Below, in pieces: positions 34,824 through 44,092 of a DNA stretch of 64,000 nt. The notes below the pieces were generated by a model, which ran no database searches, was not told the origin of the DNA, and was given only the letters and a program-made list of their open reading frames with translations. The DNA is from Vallitalea pronyensis. GTDB lineage: Bacteria > Bacillota > Clostridia > Lachnospirales > Vallitaleaceae. Location of the stretch: the NCBI RefSeq assembly GCF_018141445.1, contig NZ_CP058649.1, positions 4,359,001-4,423,000 of the forward strand, given 5' to 3'. A program made the position numbers and the translations under genes. Numbering within the stretch: position 1 is the stretch's first letter; each line of letters begins with the position of its first letter.

Positions 34824-35849
34824 TTAATGAATAAACATGGCATCCCCAAAACTAAAGAACCGATAGGCTTTATCTACTGCTTCTTGATAAGCATGTAATA
34901 CATGTTCACGGCCAGCTAGAGCAGACACGAGCATAATAAGGGTCGATTCAGGCAAATGGAAGTTCGTGATAAGCCCATCAACGGCTTTAAATGTATATCC
35001 TGGGTATATAAAAATATCTGTCCAACCTTTTGTAGCTTTAACATACCCCTTCTCATCCGCAATGGATTCCAGTGTACGGCTACTTGTTGTGCCAACAGCA
35101 ATAACACGTCCACCTTGGGCCTTGGTCTCATTGATCTTGTCTGCTTCCTCTTTGTCTACCCAATAATACTCCGCATGCATGGTATGTTCTAAGATATCAT
35201 CTGCTTTTACTGGGCGAAATGTCCCTAGACCTACATGCAAGGTCACATAGGCAATTTTTACCCCTTTTTCTTCAACTTCTTTCAATAACTCAGGTGTAAA
35301 ATGAAGCCCTGCTGTTGGGGCTGCTGCTGAACCATTATGCTTTGCATAAACGGTCTGGTAACGTTCTTTATCTTTTAATTGATGGGTAATATAGGGGGGT
35401 AATGGCATTTGTCCCAGTTCATCTAAGACTTGTTCAAAAATACCCTTATATTCAAACTGAACAATACGATTTCCGCCTTCAATTACTTCACATATTTCTG
35501 CTTTTAGAACACCATCACCAAAAACAATACGATCCCCTGGTTTCGCTTTACGACCTGGCTTAACCATGACTTCCCATTGATCGTTTTGAAGCCGTTTAAG
35601 CAATAAAAACTCCACTTTACCATGGGTTACCTCTTTACTACCAATTAATCGAGCTGGTAACACCCGGGTATTATTCAACACAAGACAATCACCTTTGTTT
35701 AAAAGCTGAACCATGTCTTTAAATATCGTATGCTCTATTTTTCCTGTTTCTTTATCTAAAACCAAAAGCCTTGAACTTGAACGATCCTCTAAGGGATCTT
35801 GTGCGATTAATGCTTCTGGTAAATGAAAGTCAAAATCTTTTCTCTTCAT
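34824..35849 (-). CDS. queA: S-adenosylmethionine:tRNA ribosyltransferase-isomerase QueA
   Basis: A 341-residue enzyme of queuosine synthesis that moves the ribosyl part of AdoMet onto preQ1 in tRNA. Typical stretches are FDFHLPEALIAQDPLEDRS near the start, LVLNNTRVLPARL, VEFLLLKR, AAPTAGLHFTPELL, VTLHVGLGTFRPV and ITNFHLPESTLIMLVSA. AAGGA stands 12 bases before the ATG at 35849, somewhat far. No other queuosine gene is in the window. Confidence 0.96.
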   Translation of the reverse strand: MKRKDFDFHLPEALIAQDPLEDRSSSRLLVLDKETGKIEHTIFKDMVQLLNKGDCLVLNNTRVLPARLIGSKEVTHGKVEFLLLKRLQNDQWEVMVKPGRKAKPGDRIVFGDGVLKAEICEVIEGGNRIVQFEYKGIFEQVLDELGQMPLPPYITHQLKDKERYQTVYAKHNGSAAAPTAGLHFTPELLKEVEEKGVKIAYVTLHVGLGTFRPVKADDILEHTMHAEYYWVDKEEADKINETKAQGGRVIAVGTTSSRTLESIADEKGYVKATKGWTDIFIYPGYTFKAVDGLITNFHLPESTLIMLVSALAGREHVLHAYQEAVDKAYRFFSFGDAMFIH

Positions 35850-35940
35850 GTGAATTTTTAGTCCTTTCAAAACCCTTTATTGAGAGTCTATAATTAATAC
35901 TTTAAAGAGTATAACAAAAGTTCCTTACAAACACAAGGAC

Positions 35941-37524
35941 TTATCTTACTTCTATATCCCGATAGTAGTATTTTAGAATCTCATCGTATGCAAAACCTAC
36001 ACCTGCCATACATTTAGCACCAGACTGACTCATACCCACACCATGACCATTGCCTTGTCCAACAAAAAAATAGGTATCTTTTTTCCCCTGGATAGATGGT
36101 ATGCTGTTAATATTGTCTTGACTGATAACAATCGTCTGCTCTGTATTTACACTGAGTTGTCTAGGTTGGCCTGATGCGTCAACAACGTATAAACCATCTT
36201 TTTCTTGCTCTGAAACACCACCTATACCTTGAACGGAAAACGCATGCCGTAATACATCTTTATCACGGACGACCTCAAATTTACGACTATGAAGACCCAG
36301 CCATGTCCGCATGGTTTCTTTCTTAAGGATGTGTTCGCCCTTTGTACCCACGATGCAAAGATCCATAACCCTCCCTGCCTTCGTATAGTCACGGGGTATC
36401 ACATCTACAATTTGACCTATATGTACATCATATCCCGCTAACTTATCTTCAATATCCCTTGCAGTAAGTTCCTTAATCCAAGGTTCTTTATAAGGCTCTA
36501 ATTCATACAAATCAGGTATACCTTTTAAATAAGGTATTGTTCCACTCCACACATTTTCACTATTTTCTGTATGACCACCACTTGTCGAAAAATAAAATGT
36601 TGGCACAACTCTATTATTATAATAAACCATTCTATTGGTTGTTTCATTAACAGCTCTATTGGTGCTTGGGTACTCATGACCAAATCCTTTATAAGCTTGT
36701 GAATTTTGCGTATCACATAGCACATATGGCTTATTTTTATATTTAGGTATGATTTCTGAATGATAGATTGCAAAATTACGTACCGCTACAGCTTGTGCTT
36801 TTAATGCCTCAATGGGCCAACTACTGGGCATCTCAGAAGGTACAACACCATATAAATAATCATTTAGACCAATCACATTAACAGCCGAGACCCCTGAGTT
36901 ACCATATCTTCCAATTTCCATTCGACCCCTATACTGGCGGTCGCCTAAGTCGATGACCGGAACTTCTGTTTGGTCCATGGATAAAAACTGAGGATGCTCA
37001 TTGGCATTTTCCATGATAATGCCCGTGCCTGAAAAAGTCATCAAGGTACGATAGCCATTATCTCCCACCGTATCTAATGTTAAGGTGTGCTTCGCTTTTA
37101 TTTTATGCGCAGCAATCTTGGCTTCGTTATCATCTGCTACTTCCACATATACTTTCCATACCCCTTTACCAATGGTACCACCATAAGCTTTATAACCATC
37201 TGCTTTAAGGGCATTAACAAATGGTGTTACAGCTATATAACTGGGTTGTACATCCTGTGATACAAGATATGTATTGGTAGCTGGTTTAATGGTGTAACCA
37301 TCATTGGACATAAAAACATGCTCCGACACAAATTCATCATCAAGCACATAGCCCATATTTATTGCCTGATTATGCATAGTCAAAGAATGGATGGCATGAT
37401 ACTTAGACAGCAATCCAATTCTTAATGCCTTATTATTCATTTTTTCTGCGTATGAATCGTTAGAACCCACCAGCGTTATGGTCACGATAAGTACGATATT
37501 TACCCATAGAAATACTTTCTTCAT
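35941..37524 (-). CDS. SpoIID/LytB-domain exported protein
   Basis: A 527-residue protein with a signal peptide (KKVFLWVNIVLIVTITLVGS). A middle region (about 90-150: YIAVTPFVNALKADGYKAYG and WKVYVEV) looks like a SPOR domain, tentatively. The SpoIID domain follows: GLNDYLYGVVPSEMPSSWP, EALKAQAVAVRNFAIYHS, CDTQNSQAYKG, STSGGHTENSENVW, with GNGHGVGMSQSGAK near the end. SpoIID-type proteins are lytic transglycosylases or amidase enhancers acting on peptidoglycan, including during spore engulfment. AGGGGG precedes the start at 37524. Confidence 0.88.
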   Translation of the reverse strand: MKKVFLWVNIVLIVTITLVGSNDSYAEKMNNKALRIGLLSKYHAIHSLTMHNQAINMGYVLDDEFVSEHVFMSNDGYTIKPATNTYLVSQDVQPSYIAVTPFVNALKADGYKAYGGTIGKGVWKVYVEVADDNEAKIAAHKIKAKHTLTLDTVGDNGYRTLMTFSGTGIIMENANEHPQFLSMDQTEVPVIDLGDRQYRGRMEIGRYGNSGVSAVNVIGLNDYLYGVVPSEMPSSWPIEALKAQAVAVRNFAIYHSEIIPKYKNKPYVLCDTQNSQAYKGFGHEYPSTNRAVNETTNRMVYYNNRVVPTFYFSTSGGHTENSENVWSGTIPYLKGIPDLYELEPYKEPWIKELTARDIEDKLAGYDVHIGQIVDVIPRDYTKAGRVMDLCIVGTKGEHILKKETMRTWLGLHSRKFEVVRDKDVLRHAFSVQGIGGVSEQEKDGLYVVDASGQPRQLSVNTEQTIVISQDNINSIPSIQGKKDTYFFVGQGNGHGVGMSQSGAKCMAGVGFAYDEILKYYYRDIEVR

Positions 37525-37575
37525 CTTAATCCCCCTACATATCATCCTAAAACCTTTTCTGTTACACGAAAAAAA

Positions 37576-37600
37576 GCACCTTACTCTTATTATAAAGTGC
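37576..37600 (-). terminator. terminator upstream of the SpoIID-type gene
   Basis: GCACTTTA pairs with TAAGGTGC (one wobble) and is followed by seven T on the minus strand. It lies downstream of the ABC transporter genes and upstream of the SpoIID-like gene. Confidence 0.6.
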
Positions 37601-37701
37601 CTGTCCCTAAAAATCTACAACAATTTACCCATATAGTAAAAATTATCCATTAATGATAGCTATTGAATAGACAATTTAGGTATCCATTGTCGTATGACGA
37701 A

Positions 37702-37746
37702 GCTGTCTCTTACATTAGGTCAAAGCTAAAAAATATAAGAGACAGC
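37702..37746. repeat. hairpin of the GCTGTCTC family
   Basis: GCTGTCTCTTA and TAAGAGACAGC pair perfectly around a 23-base loop, and the right side continues CCATCTT as does the hairpin at 15708-15774. It lies just downstream of the ABC ATPase gene and may act as its terminator. Confidence 0.55.
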
Positions 37747-37770
37747 CCATCTTTAATTCTGTATATATAC

Positions 37771-38493
37771 CTACAGTACTTTACTAAAAAACTCCTTCGT
37801 CCGTTCATTCTGAGGATTTGTAAAGACATCCATAGGTGTTCCTTCTTCTGCAATTTGTCCATCATCCATAAAAAATAACCGTGTACCAACTTCTCGCGCA
37901 AAACCCATTTCATGGGTGACAACCACCATAGTCATGCCTTCCGCTGCCAACTGCTGCATCACTTCTAACACTTCCCCTACCATCTCCGGATCAAGTGCTG
38001 ATGTGGGTTCATCAAAGAGCATCACATCCGGCTCCATGGCCAAAGCACGTACAATGGCAATACGTTGTTTTTGCCCGCCAGATAGCTGTTTTGGATATGC
38101 TTTTGCTTTATCGGCAAGTCCAACACGTGTCAAAAGATCCATGGCTTTCTGATTGGCTTCTGCCTTCTTCATGCCTTTAACCTTAATGGGTGCTAAGGTG
38201 ATATTCTCTATTACTGTTTTATGTGGAAAAAGATTAAATTGCTGAAATACCATGCCCATTTTCTGACGCTGTACGTTAATATCATTTCTCTTGCTTGTAA
38301 TATCCACATCTTCAAATATAATCTGACCATCTGTTGGTTCTTCTAATAGATTAAGGCACCGTAAAAAAGTACTTTTACCTGATCCACTTGGACCAATAAT
38401 GACAATCACTTCACCTTTTTCAATATGAGTATCAATGCCTTTCAAGACATGTAGTTTTCCAAATTTCTTGTGTAAGTTTTTAACGTGTATCAC
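37771..38493 (-). CDS. polar amino acid ABC transporter ATPase
   Basis: A 240-residue ATPase of the GlnQ/HisP group: Walker A GPSGSGKSTFLR near residue 33, Q-loop VFQQFNLFPH, signature LSGGQKQRIAIVRAL, Walker B DVMLFDEPTSALDPE and switch histidine VVTHEMGFAREV. It drives import with the permease and binding protein encoded upstream. The GTG start at 38493 overlaps the permease 3' end by 14 bases; AGGAGG lies ten bases upstream. Confidence 0.93.
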   Translation of the reverse strand: MIHVKNLHKKFGKLHVLKGIDTHIEKGEVIVIIGPSGSGKSTFLRCLNLLEEPTDGQIIFEDVDITSKRNDINVQRQKMGMVFQQFNLFPHKTVIENITLAPIKVKGMKKAEANQKAMDLLTRVGLADKAKAYPKQLSGGQKQRIAIVRALAMEPDVMLFDEPTSALDPEMVGEVLEVMQQLAAEGMTMVVVTHEMGFAREVGTRLFFMDDGQIAEEGTPMDVFTNPQNERTKEFFSKVL

Positions 38494-39196
38494 CAGCTCT
38501 TAACCTCCTTTCCAGTTTACGCATGAAGAATGTAAACGTGGTTGTTAATAATAAGTAGATGATAGCTGTTGTTATAAGGGGTTGTATGGCTGTTCCTGTT
38601 TGCGAAATAATGGTATTTGCCGCTTTCATAATGTCAAAAGAGCCAATGATACCAACGATAGATGTTTCCTTCAATAAGACAATAAATTCACTGACTAATG
38701 TCGGCAGGATATTCTTTATTGCCTGGGGAATAATGATATACAGCATGGCTTTGCCATAGGACATCCCTAAGGACCTGGCCGCTTCCATTTGTCCTTTGTC
38801 AAGACCTTGTATACCTGCTCTTATAATCTCCGAAACATAGGCGGCACTATTGATACCAAAAGCAATAGCACCTACAGCTACCCTAGGGATATCTGCTTGA
38901 GCAAAAATAACCATATGGAAAATAATTAATTGTACATAGACAGGTGTCCCACGGATGATATCCACATATATATTAGTTATCACTTTTAATATTTTGATGT
39001 TCGACAGCTTGAGTAATGCAATAAATATACCTAATACAATACCAATAATGGCTGCAAATAATGTGACTTGCAACGCAAAGCTTATTCCCTTTATCCAATA
39101 ATGGTACCGGTAATATGACCCTGCACCATCTTCTGGTCCAAAAACGAGATTAATAAAATTCATGAAACCAGAGTTTCCTAACAATATCCAATTCAC
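38480..39196 (-). CDS. polar amino acid ABC transporter permease
   Basis: A 238-residue membrane protein with about five spanning segments and the His/Glu/Gln permease signature GINSAAYVSEIIRAGIQGLDKGQMEAARSLG (read in two parts), which contacts the ATPase. FFMRKLERRLR closes it. The start is GTG at 39196 with AAGGTGA in front. A single permease suggests a homodimeric channel. Confidence 0.92.
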   Translation of the reverse strand: MNWILLGNSGFMNFINLVFGPEDGAGSYYRYHYWIKGISFALQVTLFAAIIGIVLGIFIALLKLSNIKILKVITNIYVDIIRGTPVYVQLIIFHMVIFAQADIPRVAVGAIAFGINSAAYVSEIIRAGIQGLDKGQMEAARSLGMSYGKAMLYIIIPQAIKNILPTLVSEFIVLLKETSIVGIIGSFDIMKAANTIISQTGTAIQPLITTAIIYLLLTTTFTFFMRKLERRLRAGDTR

Positions 39197-39429
39197 CTTA
39201 ACTCACCTTCTTATCTCTTTTTTCGATTCTTAGACGACCATGTGTATTTATTGAGTGTCGTACAGTACTATAAGTCAACCTAGCTTATAGAAGAATCCTT
39301 TGTATCTCTTATATATAATTCACACACCTCTTAAGGTACGCTTTTATTCACTATCTACTATCCATCCATTCTAACCTTGTACCACCCTTATCAAGAACTT
39401 TACTAGTCAAGAACAAACCGACTAAGTCG

Positions 39430-39530
39430 CATCTTGCGAAGCAAGTTGTTGCGTTAGGAAAGTTTCCTTGACGCATATGAAAACGTTTCTATTTCATATG
39501 CTAAATTCAGAGGACTTTCCTATAAGAATA
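39430..39530 (-). repeat. dispersed hairpin repeat, second family, copy 2
   Basis: It matches 15774-15871 along most of its length. Here the core hairpin GCATATGAAA/TTTCATATGC is perfect, AGGAAAGT pairs with ACTTTCCT around it, and CTTGC-TTC-GCAAG forms a further small hairpin. No reading frame. Confidence 0.6.
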
Positions 39531-39560
39531 AAAAAGTGTGCCAAAGACACACATTTTTTA
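39531..39560. terminator. bidirectional hairpin terminator
   Basis: AAAAAAGTGTG pairs with CACACATTTTTT across a 7-base loop. It lies about 180 bases past the binding-protein gene, ahead of the permease gene. Confidence 0.65.
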
Positions 39561-39742
39561 AGGAGCTAGGAAAGCAAACCTTTACAGGCGCTTTCCTATT
39601 GTTAGTACATTGACTAACGTAGTTTCCATGGTGTGTTACCACCACGAAGTAAGGTTGAAAGGATATTGTTGTCAAGAGATTTTACTCTCCTGATCTATAT
39701 AGAGAACTTACAGCGCATGTCCATAAGCTCAATATACCAAGT

Positions 39743-40624
39743 TTATTCAGCTTCTTGCTCACCAAAGTATTTCTCATAAAGTGCATCGTACTCGCCACTT
39801 TCTTGCAGCTCTTGGATCACTTGATTAATCGTATCCAATAATGCGTCATCTTCTTTATTGACAGCAATGGCATAGGCTTCTTTGGTTAATTCTTCTTCTA
39901 GAATCATCACTTTATCATTCTTACTGACAAATTTCTCAGCTGGTTTTTGATCAATAACCACTGCATCCAACTTACCATTAGCTAAATCCATAACCGCTGC
40001 AAATCCAGCATCATAAGATTCAACCGTGGCGTCAGCAATCTCTTTTGCTTCCATTTCACCTGTTGTTCCCAGTTGAACACCTATCTTTTTACCTTCTAAA
40101 TCTGCTTTACCCTTAACGGCATCACTATCTTTCTTAACAATAATGACTTGTGACGCTTCAAAATAATCTTGTGAAAAATTAACGGACTTTGCTCGCTCTT
40201 CTGTATTGGTCATACCTGCAGCAATAAAATCAATCTTTTTCGTTTGCAGTGCTGCAATAAGACCCGAAAATTGCATGTTCTCTATTTTAAGCTCTAGTCC
40301 TAACTTCTCAGCTATTTTTTTAGCTATATCCACATCAAATCCAGTAACTTCCCCACCAGCTATGTATTCAAAAGGAGGAAACTCTGCATTCGTACCCATC
40401 ACGATAAATTGCTTGTCTTCATCTACAGGTTTATCTGCATCTTCTTTATCGTCTTCCTCACTATCCACTGTACCATCTTCCGAATCTTTTGTTGAATCCC
40501 CATCAGCTGCCGCATCTACTTCTTGGTTTTCATTTATGTCCTTAGAAGCCTCCTTGGCTTGACCACAACCAATTAGCCCCATGGTTATCACCATCATTAA
40601 AAATAAACACATTAATTTCTTCAT
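39743..40624 (-). CDS. amino acid ABC transporter substrate-binding lipoprotein
   Basis: A 293-residue protein. The lipobox LIGC near residue 20 anchors it outside the membrane. A long acidic linker (residues 25-70, mostly Asp, Glu, Lys) follows. The binding domain, about 220 residues, shows FIVMGTNAEFPPFEYI, GFDVDIAKKIAEKLGLEL, IDFIAAGMTNTEERAKSVNFS and GKKIGVQLGTTGE, typical of family 3 solute-binding proteins for polar amino acids. It delivers its ligand to the permease encoded downstream. Confidence 0.92.
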   Translation of the reverse strand: MKKLMCLFLMMVITMGLIGCGQAKEASKDINENQEVDAAADGDSTKDSEDGTVDSEEDDKEDADKPVDEDKQFIVMGTNAEFPPFEYIAGGEVTGFDVDIAKKIAEKLGLELKIENMQFSGLIAALQTKKIDFIAAGMTNTEERAKSVNFSQDYFEASQVIIVKKDSDAVKGKADLEGKKIGVQLGTTGEMEAKEIADATVESYDAGFAAVMDLANGKLDAVVIDQKPAEKFVSKNDKVMILEEELTKEAYAIAVNKEDDALLDTINQVIQELQESGEYDALYEKYFGEQEAE

Positions 40625-40704
40625 CTTACATACATCCTTTCCCTAATTCCATGTTGTTTTTATATTTATACACAACATTGTATATTTACTAATGAACAAG
40701 CATA

Positions 40705-40733
40705 ATTATACATTATAATGAATAAAAATGCAA
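40705..40733 (-). promoter_or_regulatory. promoter of the binding-protein gene
   Basis: TTGCAT and TATAAT separated by exactly 17 bases, about 80 bases before the start codon on the minus strand. Confidence 0.65.
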
Positions 40734-40792
40734 GCACTAATTATTTTTTTCTAAGTTTTTTACTCTCACTTACTAAATCCACCTATAACCTA

Positions 40793-40998
40793 GTAGCTAG
40801 GGGATGCATACCATAACGTCGTGATTTTTAAAAGAGTCTTAGAAAAACTTGGTGAGTGAAAGAGGTATTTCCGTTAAAAAGCTTACTTGTCTGACTGTAA
40901 GGAGTTAGTAAGCTTTAGGAAATACCTCTGAAACAAACCTTAGTTTTTCTTAGGCTCTTTTAATCTGAACGACGTTATGGTATGCATCCCCTAGCTAC
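40793..40998 (+). repeat. long foldback element, family A, copy 2
   Basis: A 206-base sequence that folds end to end. GTAGCTAGGGGATGCATACC pairs with the complementary right end (to CTAGCTAC at 40998). AAAGAG pairs with CTCTTT, AGAGGTATTTCC with GGAAATACCTCT, and AAGCTTAC with GTAAGCTT at the apex. The apical loop contains TTGTCTGAC and AGGAGTT, as in copy 1. The sequence after the right end (GGTCGTCTTGTA) resembles that after copy 3. Confidence 0.85.
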
Positions 40999-41128
40999 GG
41001 TCGTCTTGTACTCCACACAAAATAGCATTTCCCCCATCCCAATAGCTTCATATGTGAATGATATTACATGAGCAATGGCTGTGAAAGAATCATAAAAAAG
41101 TATCGTAATATACACATACAAGACATCC

Positions 41129-41326
41129 GTAGCTAGATGGATAACGTCAATCCGTTCAGGTTAAATAATGGAAGAAATGCTAAACTCACTCCAAGTTAAA
41201 TGCCTAAAACTTAAAACTCGCTAACGCTCTAACAATTAAGTTTCTTTACGGCATTCAACTTTCCATTCGCTAAGTATTTCTAACCATTATTTAAACATCA
41301 CGGATTGACGTTATCCATCTAGCTAC
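41129..41326 (-). repeat. long foldback element, family A, copy 3
   Basis: A 198-base sequence in the opposite orientation to copies 1 and 2. Read on the minus strand it starts GTAGCTAGATGG and ends CCATCTAGCTAC. AATAATGG pairs with CCATTATT, AAGTTGAATGCC with GGCATTTAACTT, and AAACTTAA with TTAAGTTT at the apex. The apical loop has TTGTTAGAG and GAGTTTTAAG, related to the other copies. Stem sequences differ from those of copies 1 and 2, yet pairing is kept. Confidence 0.85.
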
Positions 41327-41538
41327 TAGGTAAGTGAGGGGCTAGGGGTATAAATATATGGTATAAACTTATTATTAATATGTCTAAATTAGTCAGCACT
41401 TATGGCATGAGGTTCTAGTTGAAAATAAACTCACTGGTTAATGAGGTTATGTATAAAACAGATTTGCAAAAAGCTTTATCTAAGAATAAACTTCGAATTA
41501 TTAGAGATCAAACATTATAAATTATAAGCTATATACAA

Positions 41539-41570
41539 GCAAAGGGTTAAGCTATAGCTTAACCCTTTGC
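41539..41570. terminator. perfect 32-base palindrome after pheT
   Basis: GCAAAGGGTTAAGCTA is followed directly by its exact complement. It is the likely pheST terminator; the T run is weak on the minus strand. Confidence 0.6.
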
Positions 41571-41598
41571 ATACATTATTTGTATTAATCATCGTATG

Positions 41599-43992
41599 TT
41601 ACTGCCTTAATTTTACATCCAACATGGTCTCAAGACCATTTAATATCTTGTGCATGGTTTTACTGATTTCTTTTTCCTTTAACGTACGATCCGAAGCTCT
41701 AAACGTTAAGGCAAAGGCTAAGGACTTATAACCTTCCTCTATCTGTCCACCTGTATACACATCAAACAACTTGATGCTTTCTAATGTCTTACCTCCACGT
41801 TGCTTAATAATGGCTTCAATTTGACCAACTAACACGTCATCTTTAGCAATTAAAGCAATATCACGGTTGATAGCAGGGTATTTTGCAAGTGCAGTGTATG
41901 AACGTTCAAGTCTGGACTTTTTCACAAGTATAGGCATATCAATGACAGCAACATATACACGAGTGTCCATATCGTAATTATCCGTTACATCAGGATGAAC
42001 TTCTCCTATTAAACCTAAGTTCTTTGTATTAAGGGTAATCTTAGCTTGACGACCTGGATGTAGATAAGGTACTTCTGTCTGTGGTTCATAACTAAAACCA
42101 TCTGTGATACCCACACGCTCTAAAAGCGTTTCAATCACACCTTTTACATCATAGAAGTCGACTCCCCCATACATACCAATGGTTAATTGTAAACGTTCAT
42201 CTGGAAGTTCTGTCAGTGTATCATCTTGTGGTAAATACACATAAGCTAATTCATAGAGATAAGCACTTTCGTTACGACGATTGTAGTTGGTGGATAACGC
42301 TGTAAGCATACCATTCATGGTTGTGGTACGCATCATGCTAAAATCTTCTCCCAATGGATTAGAAATCTTCACTGCATGACGTAATGGATGCTCTTCATCT
42401 AATTTTAACTTATCAAACACCTTTGGACTTTCAAAAGAATAGGTCATGGCTTCATGAATACCACAATTCTCCATGACGTTTCTTGTGATGTCTTCAATCT
42501 TTTGCTTATAGTTTTTCTTACCTACTGTTGGTGTTCCAGTCGAAAGGGTAGCAGGTATATTGTTATAACCATAAAAACGAGCAACTTCTTCCGCTAGATC
42601 CGCTTCCCTTTCAATATCGGGTCTAAAGGTAGGTACAGTGACCTTTCTAGCCTCACGGTCAACAACTAATTCTATTTTTTCAAATATGTCTACCATGGTA
42701 CTTTCATTAATATCCGTTCCAAGTAAACGGTTAATATTCTCTGGATTATAGGCTACTTCAATTGATTCTCTTTTGTGAGGATACACATCTACTATACCAG
42801 ATACCACATCACCAACACCTAACATATTGATAAGCCTACAAGCTCTATTCATGGCATCTTCTATATTATTAGGGTCTAAGTATTTTTCAAATTTAGTGGA
42901 TGCATCCGATCGTAAACCTAACTTTCTAGATGTGAAACGGATATTTGTACCATCAAAATTAGCTGCTTCTAATAGCAGTGTTGTTGTTTCTTCTGTGACT
43001 TTTGTATGTTCACCACCCATGATACCTGCAATACCTACTGGGTTCTTTTCATCTGCTATCACAAGCATGGAGGCATCAAGTTCATGTTCTTCTCCATCAA
43101 GGGTCATGGCCTTCTCACCATCCACTGCACGTCTAACGATGATTTTGCCGCCTACTAGTTTGGATAAATCATAGGCATGCATGGGTTGACCAAGTTCTAA
43201 CATAACAAAATTAGTAATGTCCACAATGTTATTAATGGGTTTTACACCACATGATAAAAGTTTTTTCTTCATCCAGCTTGGTGAAGGACCAATTTTCACA
43301 TTTTGCACAATACGACCTGCAAAACGTGCACATAGGTCATCATCCTGAATGGAAATATCAATATGGTCTGCTGCATTGCCAGCAATTTCGTCCACCTTCG
43401 TTTCTGGATAATGAAATGGTAGATCAAACGTAGCTGCTGCTTCTCGTGCTATACCCACAATACTGAAACAATCTGGACGGTTCGATGTGATTTCATATTC
43501 TACCACAACATCATCTAGTCCAAAAAGAGGCTTAACATCCATACCAAGCTCATGAGGTTCATTAAAAATATAGATACCATCCTCTGGGGCCTCTGGAAAA
43601 TCCTCTGATGATAACCCCAATTCTTCTATGGAACACATCATACCATTGGATTCAATGCCTCTAAGTTTGCCTTTTTTTATCTTGATACCACCAGGTAAGT
43701 TAGAACCACATAGCGCAATAGGTACATAGTCTTCCTGATTAATATTATTAGCACCTGTCACAATCTGAATAGGCGCTTCCTGTCCAACATCCACTTGTGT
43801 GACCACAAGCTTATCTGCATCAGGATGCCTCTCTATCTTTAATATTTTACCAACGACAATACCACTGATCTCCTGACCTAATTCTTCATAACGTTCTACT
43901 TTGGAGCCTGACATGGTCATACTGTCTGTAAATGTTTTCATATCACAATCTATATTCACGTAGTCTTTCAACCACTGCATAGGTACATTCAT
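41599..43992 (-). CDS. pheT: phenylalanyl-tRNA synthetase beta subunit
   Basis: A 797-residue protein, the usual length. The order is standard: tRNA-binding OB domain (about 40-150, with KLVVTQVDVGQE), B3/B4 editing domain with CSIEELGLSSEDFPEAPEDG just before it, the B5 domain (about 400-475), the core-like region (TYSFESPKVFDKL) and the ferredoxin-like anticodon-binding end (SYTALAKYPAINRDIALIAK). With PheS it forms the heterotetramer that charges tRNA-Phe. AAGGAAGGTG precedes the ATG. Confidence 0.97.
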   Translation of the reverse strand: MNVPMQWLKDYVNIDCDMKTFTDSMTMSGSKVERYEELGQEISGIVVGKILKIERHPDADKLVVTQVDVGQEAPIQIVTGANNINQEDYVPIALCGSNLPGGIKIKKGKLRGIESNGMMCSIEELGLSSEDFPEAPEDGIYIFNEPHELGMDVKPLFGLDDVVVEYEITSNRPDCFSIVGIAREAAATFDLPFHYPETKVDEIAGNAADHIDISIQDDDLCARFAGRIVQNVKIGPSPSWMKKKLLSCGVKPINNIVDITNFVMLELGQPMHAYDLSKLVGGKIIVRRAVDGEKAMTLDGEEHELDASMLVIADEKNPVGIAGIMGGEHTKVTEETTTLLLEAANFDGTNIRFTSRKLGLRSDASTKFEKYLDPNNIEDAMNRACRLINMLGVGDVVSGIVDVYPHKRESIEVAYNPENINRLLGTDINESTMVDIFEKIELVVDREARKVTVPTFRPDIEREADLAEEVARFYGYNNIPATLSTGTPTVGKKNYKQKIEDITRNVMENCGIHEAMTYSFESPKVFDKLKLDEEHPLRHAVKISNPLGEDFSMMRTTTMNGMLTALSTNYNRRNESAYLYELAYVYLPQDDTLTELPDERLQLTIGMYGGVDFYDVKGVIETLLERVGITDGFSYEPQTEVPYLHPGRQAKITLNTKNLGLIGEVHPDVTDNYDMDTRVYVAVIDMPILVKKSRLERSYTALAKYPAINRDIALIAKDDVLVGQIEAIIKQRGGKTLESIKLFDVYTGGQIEEGYKSLAFALTFRASDRTLKEKEISKTMHKILNGLETMLDVKLRQ

Positions 43993-44092
43993 GCTTTACA
44001 CCTTCCTTATCATTATAATGAATGTTACAATTACTCTCTTTCACTATGTTGGAGCTAATGATGAGCTCCACATTCTAATCCATCATACTTCG

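Larger units (their letters stand above)
39197..39742. other. intergenic gap inside the ABC transporter locus
   Basis: About 550 bases separate the binding-protein gene from the permease. It holds a copy of the second hairpin repeat family (39430-39530), a terminator-like hairpin (39531-39560) and short hairpins such as AGGAAAGC/GCTTTCCT near 39583-39598. It may let the binding protein be made in excess. Confidence 0.6.
40625..41598. other. long intergenic region with two opposed foldback elements
   Basis: About 970 bases without a gene. It contains the binding-protein promoter, family A foldback elements at 40793-40998 and 41129-41326 in opposite orientations, and the pheT terminator at 41539-41570. 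The bases from 41330 to 41520 show nothing clear. Confidence 0.7.

Noticed and set aside
37702..37746. Sequencing adapter or Tn5 residue
   Set aside because: Only 12 of 19 mosaic-end bases match, the sequence is part of a native perfect hairpin, and a related hairpin exists elsewhere without the match.
40793..41326. Integron attC sites or group II intron ends as an explanation for the long hairpins
   Set aside because: The GTTRRRY/RYYYAAC core sites of attC are missing and the elements do not separate cassette genes. The GUGYG start and domain V of group II introns are also missing.
40793..41326. CRISPR array
   Set aside because: There are only two hairpin copies here, in opposite orientation and with different stem sequences, and no direct repeats with regular spacers. 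No cas gene is in the window.
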